From Noviherbaspirillum sp. L7-7A (GTDB lineage: Bacteria > Pseudomonadota > Gammaproteobacteria > Burkholderiales > Burkholderiaceae_D), in NCBI RefSeq assembly GCF_019052805.1, contig NZ_JAHQRJ010000001.1:186001-250000 (forward strand): DNA of 64,000 nucleotides, read 5' to 3'. A model generated the notes under the pieces. That model searched no databases. It had not been told where the DNA came from and worked only from the letters and a program-made list of their open reading frames with translations. Both the position numbers and the translations under genes were made by a program. Below are positions 36,677 through 43,878 of this stretch, piece after piece. How positions within the stretch are numbered: the first letter of the stretch is position 1; the number at the start of each line of letters is the position of its first letter.

Positions 36677-37384
36677 ATGAGCAATTACGTTATTCCCCCA
36701 CAAGCCATCGTCGGCCTTCCTGTTGCCGGAGAGGCGGCCAGCTTTCCGGTGCGTCGCGTCTATTGCGTCGGACGCAACTACGCGGCCCACGCGCGCGAAA
36801 TGGGCTTCGACCCCGACCGTGAACCGCCATTCTTCTTCTGCAAGCCCAATGACGATGCTTCCATCGTTCCGGTAGCCGACGGCGAGACCGCGACCATTCC
36901 CTATCCATCGCAGACTGTCAACTTCCATTACGAAATCGAGCTGGTGGTGGCAATTGGCAAGGGCGGCAAGAACATTGCGGTGGAAGACGCCAACAATCAC
37001 ATCTACGGTTATGCAGTTGGCCTGGACATGACCCGGCGCGACCTGCAGATGCGCATGCGCGAAGCCGGCCGGCCATGGGAAATCGGCAAGGCCTTTGATT
37101 TTTCAGCGCCTGTCGGCCCGGTGCATCCGGTTGCCAAAACCGGCATCATCGACAGCGGCGCCATCAGCCTTGCTGTCGATGGCGCAGTCAGGCAGACCAG
37201 CGACCTGACCCACCTGATCTGGTCGGTGCCGGAAACCATTGCCAACCTGTCGACGCTGTTCGAGCTGCAGCCGGGCGATCTGATCTTTACCGGCACGCCG
37301 GAAGGCGTGGGCGCTGTCAAGTCAGGCCAGACCATGGTCGGCGAAATTGCAGGCTTGGGCAGGCTGCAAGTACAGGTGGTGTGA
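36677..37384 (+). CDS. nagK: fumarylpyruvate hydrolase
   Basis: Fumarylacetoacetate-hydrolase-fold enzyme that splits fumarylpyruvate to fumarate and pyruvate. The 235-residue protein has VRRVYCVGRNYAAHAREMG, FFFCKPNDD, HYEIELVVAIG, YGYAVGLDMTRRDLQ, WEIGKAFDFSAPVGP and GDLIFTGTPEGVGAV, including the metal-ligand acids. The isomerase (NagL) needed between it and the dioxygenase is not encoded here; mobile DNA begins right after the stop. Confidence 0.92.
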   Translation: MSNYVIPPQAIVGLPVAGEAASFPVRRVYCVGRNYAAHAREMGFDPDREPPFFFCKPNDDASIVPVADGETATIPYPSQTVNFHYEIELVVAIGKGGKNIAVEDANNHIYGYAVGLDMTRRDLQMRMREAGRPWEIGKAFDFSAPVGPVHPVAKTGIIDSGAISLAVDGAVRQTSDLTHLIWSVPETIANLSTLFELQPGDLIFTGTPEGVGAVKSGQTMVGEIAGLGRLQVQVV

Positions 37385-37487
37385 CCAAACCCGCAATCGA
37401 CTTTGAAATTACACTAGTACTGGGTTAGCGACGACACTAGCATTGTGTCGATCTTCGTACATACATAGGAGTTCACTTCCAAAGTAT

Positions 37488-37648
37488 CGGTTGTCGGTTG
37501 TCGCTAAAATGACTAAAAAATGCTGTGGTTGTCGGCACCAAAAATTTTCTTTCAATAAAAAAGATCTCTATAATCAAAGACTAAGTTTCTAAATAGTTTC
37601 TATTTAGAAACTTATTTTATGGTGTCGCTTCTAGTTGTCGGTTGTCGG
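37488..37648 (+). repeat. iteron-like GGTTGTCGG direct repeats
   Basis: TTGTCGG or its TTGTCGC variant occurs in the same orientation at 37491, 37498, 37529, 37635 and 37642, in two tandem pairs flanking an AT-rich stretch. The spacing of the tandem copies is 7 bases. Confidence 0.6.
37582..37614. repeat. perfect 14-base-arm palindrome
   Basis: TAAGTTTCTAAATA - GTTTC - TATTTAGAAACTTA: arms pair perfectly around a 5-base spacer. It lies between the two groups of iteron-like repeats. It could be a recombination core, an origin hairpin or a terminator for the minus-strand phage operon; no T-tract follows on either strand. Confidence 0.75.
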
Positions 37649-37954
37649 ATACTTTTCCAGGGTTCACAGTGGTTTTGGGCTCTGTACACATTCATTTGAT
37701 AATCCATCGCTTAGCAGACTTCTCGTGCGAGTCAGAATGCCTATCGACTTCCACACTGCAAGTTGTGTTGCGTAAGTCCTCTAAGCGACCAACAGCGCCA
37801 ACCAAAAAGCTGAAACGTAAGCCTTTCTCAAATCCCATTCGCCGCAAGGGTATCGAGTATTTCAGCTCTACCATTTCCGGAATGCCAGCATCGAATATTT
37901 ATTGTGGTGCCTTGATAAGGCAGCTGCCACGAAGAAGGATCGCAGGTCACTGCG

Positions 37955-38338
37955 TTATTCGGTCCAACCTAATGCAAGCCTCCATTCAATCTGCGGTAGC
38001 TCACCACAAATATGAAGCCAGTTATGAAAACCGTAATCGTCACTCATCATTTCGGGTTTGCTGCGTCTAATCGCCGCTGTGAGGACAGCGCCTCGAAATA
38101 GTGGGTGGACTTGCAGTGGATAAAAGAGATGCCATGGATGGTTGTCGAGGAGCCCCAAGGCTTCTTCCCATGAATACACTCTGTCAGACTTGTACTGGAT
38201 GTTTGGCTCGTCGATCATTGCGGGCGTCTGATCGAGGACGTCTCGCTCGAATGCCCAGTTTTTGCCGTTGTACCTGCCGTACAGCGTAATGCTGCCACCT
38301 TCTACTCCAGCTTTCAGTATTACTTCCCAGTTTTCCAT
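37955..38338 (-). CDS. hypothetical protein, last gene of the phage-type operon
   Basis: A 127-residue acidic soluble protein starting MENWEVILKAGVEGGS, with no signal peptide, membrane helix or motif that I recognise (VYSWEEALGLLDNHPWHLFYPLQVHP is a hydrophobic central part). GGGGAA lies before ATG 38338, 19 bases after the stop of the replication-type gene, so it is probably the fifth gene of that operon. An immunity or moron function is possible but not supported by any motif. Confidence 0.6.
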   Translation of the reverse strand: MENWEVILKAGVEGGSITLYGRYNGKNWAFERDVLDQTPAMIDEPNIQYKSDRVYSWEEALGLLDNHPWHLFYPLQVHPLFRGAVLTAAIRRSKPEMMSDDYGFHNWLHICGELPQIEWRLALGWTE

Positions 38339-38357
38339 ATTGTTTTCCCCGTTAATT

Positions 38358-39332
38358 TCATTGATCGAGTGAAGGCACAAATGACACCATCTGCTTCTCT
38401 GGTGGCTGCTCTATATGTAAGCCATTCGCTTCATGCCGTTGTCTGACCCACCGGCTTTGAAGGGCGCGCGCTGCCTGGAGTGCTGCCGCCCGGTTTGCTG
38501 AAGAAATGGTAGGTTTCGCCATACCCTTGCCGCTATCGGTGCGTGGTGGAAGAGGATGTACTGTTGTCTGCGGACTTGTCTTGTCCAACTGCTGTCTGAT
38601 TCGGGTATTGAAGGTGGCAACCGATTCGCCCGGGAGAGGCGCGGGGTTCGGCGTGCTATGGCTCGCCATGGCTCCGACCTTTCTTGGCCGCCATGCACCG
38701 TAGTCTGCTGCCCGTTGACGTCTGAACCGCTGCTCGTTGCGGCACCAGTTGCGCCAGGCAGCGAACCAGTCTGCTTTCATGCCACGCGGTCCTGGCAGCG
38801 TTGTCCAATGGTCCCGGAATTTCTCAGCCACGAGCTGCACATCGGTTATGGTCCAGGTCGGCTGCTGTTGCGATGCCCATTCTCCCCAGCTTGGCGGAAG
38901 CGCCCAGTTGGCCGGCAAAGGCGTGCTGCGCACCACCTGACGGTTAGTTGATGGATCACTGACGTTTATGGGTGCGGGATCTGCAGGGGCATAATGCGTA
39001 TGCTGCGGGGGCAAGGCGTCGGATGCTGCACAGGTAGAAGGAGAAATCTGCGGTATGGCAGATTCTGCGGGTGTGAAGAATTTGTCCGGGTGAAGCTGGT
39101 ACAGGGTACTGCGGCCTTTGCGGAACCGGCGTACCAGCATCCCGGCACGTTCCAGGTCGCTGATGTGCTGCTGCACGGTGCGCTGGCCCATGCTGCATTT
39201 ATGTGCAATGGCTTCGACGGAGGGGTAGCATTCCCCCTGGCTGTCGGCATGGTCGCACAGCGATAGCAGCACCAGTTTTCTGCCCGCAGGTATGTCGGTT
39301 TTCCAGGCAAGTGCCATAAAGCTGATGCTCAT
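38358..39332 (-). CDS. phage replication-type protein with N-terminal winged helix
   Basis: A 324-residue protein beginning MSISFMALAWKTDIPAGRKL and with a winged helix-turn-helix in the first ~85 residues (CYPSVEAIAHKCSMGQRTVQQHISDLERAGML, in parts), as in phage/plasmid replication proteins of the lambda O-like or HTH_36 type. A central region (about 165-225) has WEWASQQ-like WGEWASQQQPTWT and DWFAAWRNWCRNE, typical of the replication-protein C-terminal portion that binds DNA or partner helicase. ATG overlaps the upstream stop (ATGA). Role in replication is inferred. Confidence 0.65.
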   Translation of the reverse strand: MSISFMALAWKTDIPAGRKLVLLSLCDHADSQGECYPSVEAIAHKCSMGQRTVQQHISDLERAGMLVRRFRKGRSTLYQLHPDKFFTPAESAIPQISPSTCAASDALPPQHTHYAPADPAPINVSDPSTNRQVVRSTPLPANWALPPSWGEWASQQQPTWTITDVQLVAEKFRDHWTTLPGPRGMKADWFAAWRNWCRNEQRFRRQRAADYGAWRPRKVGAMASHSTPNPAPLPGESVATFNTRIRQQLDKTSPQTTVHPLPPRTDSGKGMAKPTISSANRAAALQAARALQSRWVRQRHEANGLHIEQPPEKQMVSFVPSLDQ

Positions 39333-39778
39333 TGATGTATCCCCAACTTGCGGTGTGTGTCGGCGATATAGACAGCTGTACGGGCATCGGTTTCTTCGCG
39401 GGTCATGCCGATGCACTGGTCATGTTCAACGTGGCAACCGCGAATGCCCGGCCGGCTGCAGCAAAGGGGAAAGGTCGCCAGATAATATGCCTTGATGCGG
39501 GCGCCTTTGCCGTCCTGATAGCGGTTGCTGTGAGCTGCTTGTGAATATCCGACAATGCCGCAACAGGCGCAGGGAAGCATCGCTACGCGCTTGAAATGTG
39601 CGGTTTCGACACTCAGTGGTTTTTTGCGTCTGGGCTTCTTGCTCTGGGTGCATTGCTTGACGCGCTGATGCGATTGCCAGGACAGTTTTCCGGTCAGGCC
39701 GCGTGACATCGGGGAGCGTTGTAATGGTTTCTTTTGTGGCTTTAGCGGGACTTTGCGAAGGAGGGCAGTGCGCTTCAT
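39329..39778 (-). CDS. phage-type zinc/HNH-like protein (DUF968/NinG-like)
   Basis: A 149-residue basic protein. The first 60 residues are Lys/Arg-rich, followed by a putative zinc/HNH module: LPCACCG (Cys70, 72, 73), SQAAHSNRYQDGKG (His83), FPLCCSRPG (Cys106, 107) and GCHVEHDQ (Cys115, His116, His119). Similar small proteins occur in the nin-like regions of lambdoid phages and probably act on recombination intermediates. It overlaps both neighbours by ATGA. Confidence 0.6.
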   Translation of the reverse strand: MKRTALLRKVPLKPQKKPLQRSPMSRGLTGKLSWQSHQRVKQCTQSKKPRRKKPLSVETAHFKRVAMLPCACCGIVGYSQAAHSNRYQDGKGARIKAYYLATFPLCCSRPGIRGCHVEHDQCIGMTREETDARTAVYIADTHRKLGIHQ

Positions 39779-39885
39779 ACAGCCTTTCTTTGAGTGGGTT
39801 GGGATAAGAGGTAGGGAATGTGGGAGAAAACTGCGTCGCCCAGAGGAGCCGGGCTGGGTAGTAAGACGATCCGTGACTTACTCAT
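39775..39885 (-). CDS. 36-residue phage operon protein
   Basis: Short frame MSKSRIVLLPSPAPLGDAVF plus 16 residues, starting within the stop region of the preceding 57-codon gene (ATGAGTAA) and ending in the ATGA that starts the zinc-protein gene. Coupling at both ends is the only support; product not recognised. Confidence 0.45.
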   Translation of the reverse strand: MSKSRIVLLPSPAPLGDAVFSHIPYLLSQPTQRKAV

Positions 39886-40051
39886 CAGGGTCCTTGCAGG
39901 TCATCTCGTAGTGGGCGAACCAGTACTCGGCGCGCCAGAGCTGTTCTACAAACTTAAACGCAGGCGGGCAGTCATGAACAGAGGTGCCTTCTCGAACGGC
40001 TTGTTGAGCGGTCGCCCGGATTTTTGCGATGGAGACAATCGGTTCCGACAT
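39878..40051 (-). CDS. 57-residue first gene of the phage-type operon
   Basis: Encodes MSEPIVSIAKIRATAQQAVR and 37 more residues, ending WFAHYEMTCKDPDE. It is small and acidic, with an aromatic C-terminal part; no Cro or CII motif is evident. It lies at the head of the minus-strand operon directly across the control region from the CI-like repressor, where cro or an early phage gene would be. The next gene overlaps its stop. Confidence 0.5.
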   Translation of the reverse strand: MSEPIVSIAKIRATAQQAVREGTSVHDCPPAFKFVEQLWRAEYWFAHYEMTCKDPDE

Positions 40052-40161
40052 CAGTCGGCCGCTTCACTGCGATAGGTTTTGCACGTTGCACGCATGGTCG
40101 TCTTTTGTTGTTTTGATGACAACGACACTAAACGTACTGGCTGAGCTTATCAATTTATTTA

Positions 40162-40187
40162 TGAATGAATTGCTCTAAATTTATTCA
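40162..40187. promoter_or_regulatory. candidate repressor operator
   Basis: TGAATGAAT and ATTTATTCA form an inverted repeat (8 of 9 positions) with an 8-base spacer immediately before the CI-like gene and facing the minus-strand phage operon. Likely site for the repressor; not proven. Confidence 0.45.
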
Positions 40188-40205
40188 TTTGTGTATATTG
40201 TGGAA

Positions 40206-40937
40206 ATGATCATTGCATATCGCCTTCGAGAAGCCATGAACGGGGCTGGTATAGCAAGCCAGAGCGAGCTTGCGCGCCGCTCAGGCGTGCCTCAGCCGAC
40301 GATTAACCGCATTCTCAACGGCGTTGGCAAGCAGGGACCTGCGACCCAAACGCTGAAAAAACTGGCTACGGCATGCGAGGTGTCGTTTCAGTGGCTTACT
40401 GATGGGATGGATGCGGAGCGCGGCGCTGCTGCAGAAGGAGCCGTGTCGGTCGTGCCGGAACCTGACATTGAGAATCTGTTTGTCGTCCCGAAATCACCTG
40501 AGGCAGATAGAGCTGCGGGCCCGGTTTCGATCAGAACAGTCAGATTGCGGTCGTCCGCCAAGGGCACCGAGTTTGCTGGCCAGGCTGATGAGAGATCAGG
40601 TGACGAGGTTTATCTTAGAAAGGAATGGCTACAGACGCGTGGCTACCACGATCAAGCGCTGATTGCGCTGGCAATGGATGGAGACAGCATGGAGCCCGGC
40701 CTGTATGCCGGAGATATCCTTGTCGTCAATCTGTCCGATCGCCAGCCTCATGATGGCGAGGTCTTTGTGCTTGCCTATGAAGGAACAGTTTTGATCAGGC
40801 GCTTGGTACGCGATGCAGGACGCTGGTGGCTATGCTCGGATAGTGCTGCACCACGACGTTTTCCGCGCAAACGATATGCAGACAGCGAGTGCAGCATTAT
40901 CGGTCGTGTCGTCTATAAGTTAAGCGAAAAAATATAA
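40206..40937 (+). CDS. CI/LexA-type phage repressor with S24 peptidase domain
   Basis: A 243-residue repressor: N-terminal helix-turn-helix (SQSELARRSGVPQPTINRIL, TLKKLATACEVSFQWL) and a C-terminal S24/LexA-like autopeptidase (about 140-243) with the nucleophile in MDGDSMEPGLYAGDILVVN and the lysine-bearing stretch around VLIRRLVRD. It likely represses the divergent phage-type operon and may self-cleave on DNA damage. GTG 40191 gives a 5-residue longer form; ATG 40206 matches family starts. Confidence 0.85.
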   Translation: MIIAYRLREAMNGAGIASQSELARRSGVPQPTINRILNGVGKQGPATQTLKKLATACEVSFQWLTDGMDAERGAAAEGAVSVVPEPDIENLFVVPKSPEADRAAGPVSIRTVRLRSSAKGTEFAGQADERSGDEVYLRKEWLQTRGYHDQALIALAMDGDSMEPGLYAGDILVVNLSDRQPHDGEVFVLAYEGTVLIRRLVRDAGRWWLCSDSAAPRRFPRKRYADSECSIIGRVVYKLSEKI

Positions 40938-40965
40938 AAGCCAGATTTTATGTACGATCTGTCGA

Positions 40966-41017
40966 CAGTAGAGAGCATGGATCCACTCTACTGTGTGGCC
41001 GCAATCCATGCGGCCTT
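40966..41017 (+). terminator. two hairpins after the repressor gene
   Basis: CAGTAGAG/CTCTACTG (8-base stem, 12-base loop, 40966-40993) and GGCCGCA/TGCGGCC (7-base stem, 5-base loop, 40997-41015) lie 30-80 bases past the repressor stop. Neither has a strong T-tract, so termination is possible but weak. Confidence 0.35.
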
Positions 41018-41086
41018 ACGCATAGACCACTTATTTACAGCAGCCGGGGCCACAAGGGTTTAGCTACAGCTCACGCGGCCTGATGT

Positions 41087-42513
41087 TTAGTACTGCAGTT
41101 ATAATTTCCAAGCTCTATTCTTGGATGTAAACCAAGATTGCGGCTTCTCGGAGTGGTGATCATGGATCGCGTTATTCAGAAATATTAGGACGCAAGCCAG
41201 ACATGGCAACAGACTTTGAACGCGCTAATGGATCGTATTGGTATTCACTTTGGCCGTAAGGAAATGCAGGAGCAAGCCAGGGATTATCTACAAGGCTTGC
41301 TACGACCCGTCGAGCGCAAGAATGGCTGGCAGTTGGCGGAAGCGACCGGGCACGCCGTGCCATACAGCATCCAGCATTTGCTGGATCGGGCGCGCTGGGA
41401 TGCCGATGCGGTGCGCGACGAGATGCGCGACTATGCGCTGGAGTACCTGCCCGATCCGGATGCGATACTGGCGGCCGATGAAACGGGCTTCCTGAAGAAG
41501 CGCACTCAGTCGGTCGGCGTGTTGCGGCAGTACAGCGGCACTGCAGGCCGGATCGAGAACTGCCAGATCGGCGCGTTTCTCGCTTATGTCAGCAATAAGG
41601 GAAGGCTCCTCATCGACCGCAAGCTCTATCTGCCCAAAGAGTGGACGGATAGCCAGGAAGAGCGCCTGGCAGCCAAGATACTTGATACCTTCCGCTTTGC
41701 CACAAAGCCAGAAATGGCGCGGCAGATGATTGAGCGCGCACTGCAAGCCGGCGTTCCCTTCAAATGGTTCACGGCGTATGAGGTGTATGACAATAATCGT
41801 CGTCTGCGGGTTTGGCTGGAGCAACAGCAAATCTGGCATGTCATGGCACTGGCTTCCCACCATGCGGCAGACCACCGTGCAGCAATTGGCAGCCATTGCC
41901 AAAGCTGAAGACTGGGTTCGACTGGCCGCTAGCAATGGGGCCAAGGGGCCGCGGCTGTATGACTGGGCCAGACTGCTCTTGCTCAGTTGGCAAATCTCAG
42001 GTGAACGCTGGCTGCTGCTGCGCCGTAGTGTGACCAATCCGGAAGACATCGCTTACTACATGGCTTATGTGCTCCACGACTGTCCTTTGCAGGACATGGT
42101 TCGGGTGGCCGGATCGCGCTGGGCTATTGAAGAGTGTTTCGAGGCTGCCAAGGGCGAAGTCGGGCTGGATCAGTATGAAGTACGCAGCTGGCACGGCTGG
42201 CATCGGCATATTACGCTGGCAATGACAGCTCACGCGTACCTGACTGTCTTGTATGCCATCGCAGACCAACGCCCGACGTTTGAAAAAGACTTTTCAAAGG
42301 ACGATACAGAGCTGGGAAAGACAACGATTGCGCTAGTACCGTCCAGCGTACCAGAACTACGCAAGTTGCAATGGCAGATGCTCTGGTGTGTCCGCCCGTG
42401 TTTGGCATTCAACATTGGTTGGTCGCTCTGGCGGCGGCATCACCAAGCCATTTCAATGATGTGCCATTGGCAGCGGCGCACGAGAGCACCGTGAAATACA
42501 ACTATAGTACTAA
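41087..42513 (+). mobile_element. IS701-family insertion sequence, defective
   Basis: Bounded by imperfect inverted repeats TTAGTACTGCAGTTATAATT (from 41087) and the matching GTGAAATACAACTATAGTAC TAA end (42491-42513), around an IS701-type transposase pseudogene. No target duplication is visible at the left; the right end abuts an IS5-family element. Confidence 0.8.
41162..42494 (+). pseudogene. IS701-family transposase, nonsense and frameshift mutations
   Basis: DDE transposase of the IS701 family, recognised by LLRPVERKNGWQLAEATG, ILAADETGFLKKRTQSVGV, RQYSGTAGRIENCQIGAFLAY, LYLPKEWTDSQEERL, FRFATKPEMARQMIERALQAG, NGAKGPRLYDWARLLLLSW and VAGSRWAIEECFEAAKGEVG. The natural start ATG 41162 (MDRVIQKY, after GGAGTGG) is followed by a TAG at 41186 in the same frame before DASQTWQQTLNALMDRIG. 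A second lesion, a frameshift near 41840-41870, separates WLEQQQIWHVMA from TVQQLAAIAKAEDW. The transposase should be inactive. Confidence 0.85.
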
Positions 42514-43419
42514 GTGCCTATCCCAGTAGGCCGATTGCACGCCAGGTAATGACAGCACACGCCAGATGAAGAAACGCGAGATAGGTTTCCGCTCGTTTTT
42601 CCCAACGAATCAGAACGCGGCGAAATCGGTTCATCCAACTATGCGTACGCTCGACGACCCAACGTCTGGCGCGAAAGCCGGCTTCCTGTTTAATCGCGAC
42701 GGCCTCTTCGCCACGCGCACGAATATGCGCCGTAAAGCCAAACTCAGCGACCAACGCGCGCACCTCCTCATAGTCATACCCTTTATGTAGGCAAAGTCCT
42801 TGCGGAAATGCCGATGTCGGTCTTGGCCGGTGCAGCTTCAAATCAGCCAATGTCGGCTTCACCAGCTTCATGTCATGCCGGTTTGCGCCGTCTATCACAA
42901 TTGCCAGAGGAATGCCATGGGCCTCAAGTGAGCAGGCTGCGCTTGACCCCGCCTTTGCCTCGATCCGTAGGATTGGGGCCGATTTTTTTCCCCACCCAGA
43001 GGGGCTTTGGTCATGGCACCGTCCAGGGATAACCAGGTCCAGTCAATTTCTTCCAGGGCGTCGGCCGCCAGCAGTCCCAGACGCCAGAACTCCTCGAACA
43101 CGCCCGCATCAAGCCATTCACGAAATCGTCGGTAAGCGGACGTGCTCGAACAGATACCAGTGGCGTTGAGGGCATTCCACTGGCAGCCAGTTCGAAGCAC
43201 GAAAAAGATGGCATTCATAGCCGCCCGATCTGGGACGCGCGGATTGTGACAGCCCAACGGATGCGGCTTTCGAGGTGGCAACAGCGGTGCCATTTGTTCC
43301 CATAGTTCATCCGGCAATCGCCATCCATCGTCCTGCTTGACCATGCCCATGATGTCCTCCATCAGAAACATAGCCTTGGACAACCATAAACTTGCTTTTG
43401 TCCCTACTGAAATAGTCTC
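42514..43419 (-). mobile_element. IS5-family (IS427-group) insertion sequence
   Basis: A 906-base element with imperfect terminal inverted repeats (GTGCCTATCCCAGTAGG from 42514; GAGACTATTTCAGTAGG read inward from 43419) and 3-base direct duplications TAA at 42511-42513 and 43420-43422, as usual for this group. It is inserted exactly at the right end of the IS701 copy. Confidence 0.85.
42518..43350 (-). pseudogene. IS5-family transposase with A7 shift site and an extra base
   Basis: Transposase of the IS427 group: MVKQDDGWRLPDELWEQMAPL, HPLGCHNPRVPDRAAMNAIF, VLRTGCQWNALNATGICSS, EEIDWTWLSLDGAMTKAPLGGE in the first frame, then IDGANRHDMKLVKPTLADL, LCLHKGYDYEEVRALVAEFGF and RARRWVVERTHSWMNRFRR in another. 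The first change of frame is at a run of seven A on the minus strand (plus 42983-42989), a known kind of programmed shift site in IS5 relatives. But joining the halves needs a second shift at an extra base near 42926, so this copy is probably dead. ATG 43350 follows GGAGG. Confidence 0.75.
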
Positions 43420-43422
43420 TAA

Positions 43423-43605
43423 GGACCACGTTGCATTTGCGTCCCGTTGGGGATCTAGCGTGCGCCTGGCTTCTGCCAGAATGCGCTCGCGGGCAGCAGC
43501 ATTATAGATCGCCTTGGGTCCACCTTTGCCATGTGGCCCTAGCGCCGCCAGCCCATCCAGGTTAAAACGCCTCACTAGTGGGTCACTTGGCAACGCTCTT
43601 GGCAT
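43423..43605 (-). pseudogene. IS630-family transposase N-terminal fragment
   Basis: About 60 residues (VRRFNLDGLAALGPHGKGGP, AAARERILAEARRT, NATWSL) match the helix-turn-helix part of IS630-family transposases. The fragment is cut at ATWSL by the IS5/IS701 junction and its upstream part is replaced by a short repeat found twice more in the island. Confidence 0.7.
43577..43594 (-). repeat. 18-base repeat, copy A
   Basis: Minus-strand GTTGCCAAGTGACCCACT, identical over all 18 bases to plus-strand copy C at 46619-46636; forms an inverted pair with copy B 83 bases away. Confidence 0.75.
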
Positions 43606-43676
43606 TTTTGTGGGAACGATGAGTTTGGCCCCTATGGGGGACTAAGCGACATTTCCAGAATGAATACCGATTTTCA

Positions 43677-43694
43677 TGCCAAGTGAACCACTAG
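43677..43694 (+). repeat. 18-base repeat, copy B (variant)
   Basis: TGCCAAGTGAACCACTAG; matches copy A (reverse complement) at 17 of 18 positions over the overlapping segment and copy C in direct orientation with two differences in 20 bases. It lies 184 bases upstream of the tyrosinase gene. Confidence 0.7.
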
Positions 43695-43878
43695 CCATAT
43701 TCTGCTGAAGCGCATCGCCTTCACATCTACTGTGAACAAGTATTTAATCTGATGTGAATCATGCTTTTTCTTCCTGAAGCTGTGGATGCTCAAAGATAAA
43801 GGTGTAGCGTGAAATGTGCAGCGCTTCAGAGAGGTGCACTAATAGCTACTTATCATTTTCTTCGCATAGAGGTGTGAA

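Larger units (their letters stand above)
37385..37954. other. AT-rich non-coding region with iterons and palindromes
   Basis: 570 bases without a convincing gene. Contains a 6-base inverted repeat CGACAC/GTGTCG (37432-37450), repeated TTGTCGG motifs (37488-37648), an AT-rich segment and a perfect palindrome (37582-37614). From about 37660 to 37954 I see nothing further. A replication origin or an integrase-binding region would look like this. Confidence 0.55.

Noticed and set aside
37385-37700. tRNA-type attachment site for the island
   Set aside because: No tRNA gene or part of one is present at either edge, and no direct repeat joins 37.4 and 46.7 kb.
39818-40075. 85-codon plus-strand frame in the phage control region
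   Set aside because: It lies opposite the coupled minus-strand small genes, has no ribosome site and no recognisable motif.
41216-41908. Intact short transposase gene starting at TTG 41216
   Set aside because: The natural ATG at 41162 and the codons after the TAG at 41186 are homologous to the family N terminus, and the C-terminal half continues in another frame, so this is part of a pseudogene.
42895-43605. Single 236-codon gene fusing an IS630 helix-turn-helix to an IS5 transposase
   Set aside because: The fusion comes from reading across the IS5 terminus; the TAA duplication and inverted repeat at 43403-43422 mark an insertion junction, not a designed protein.
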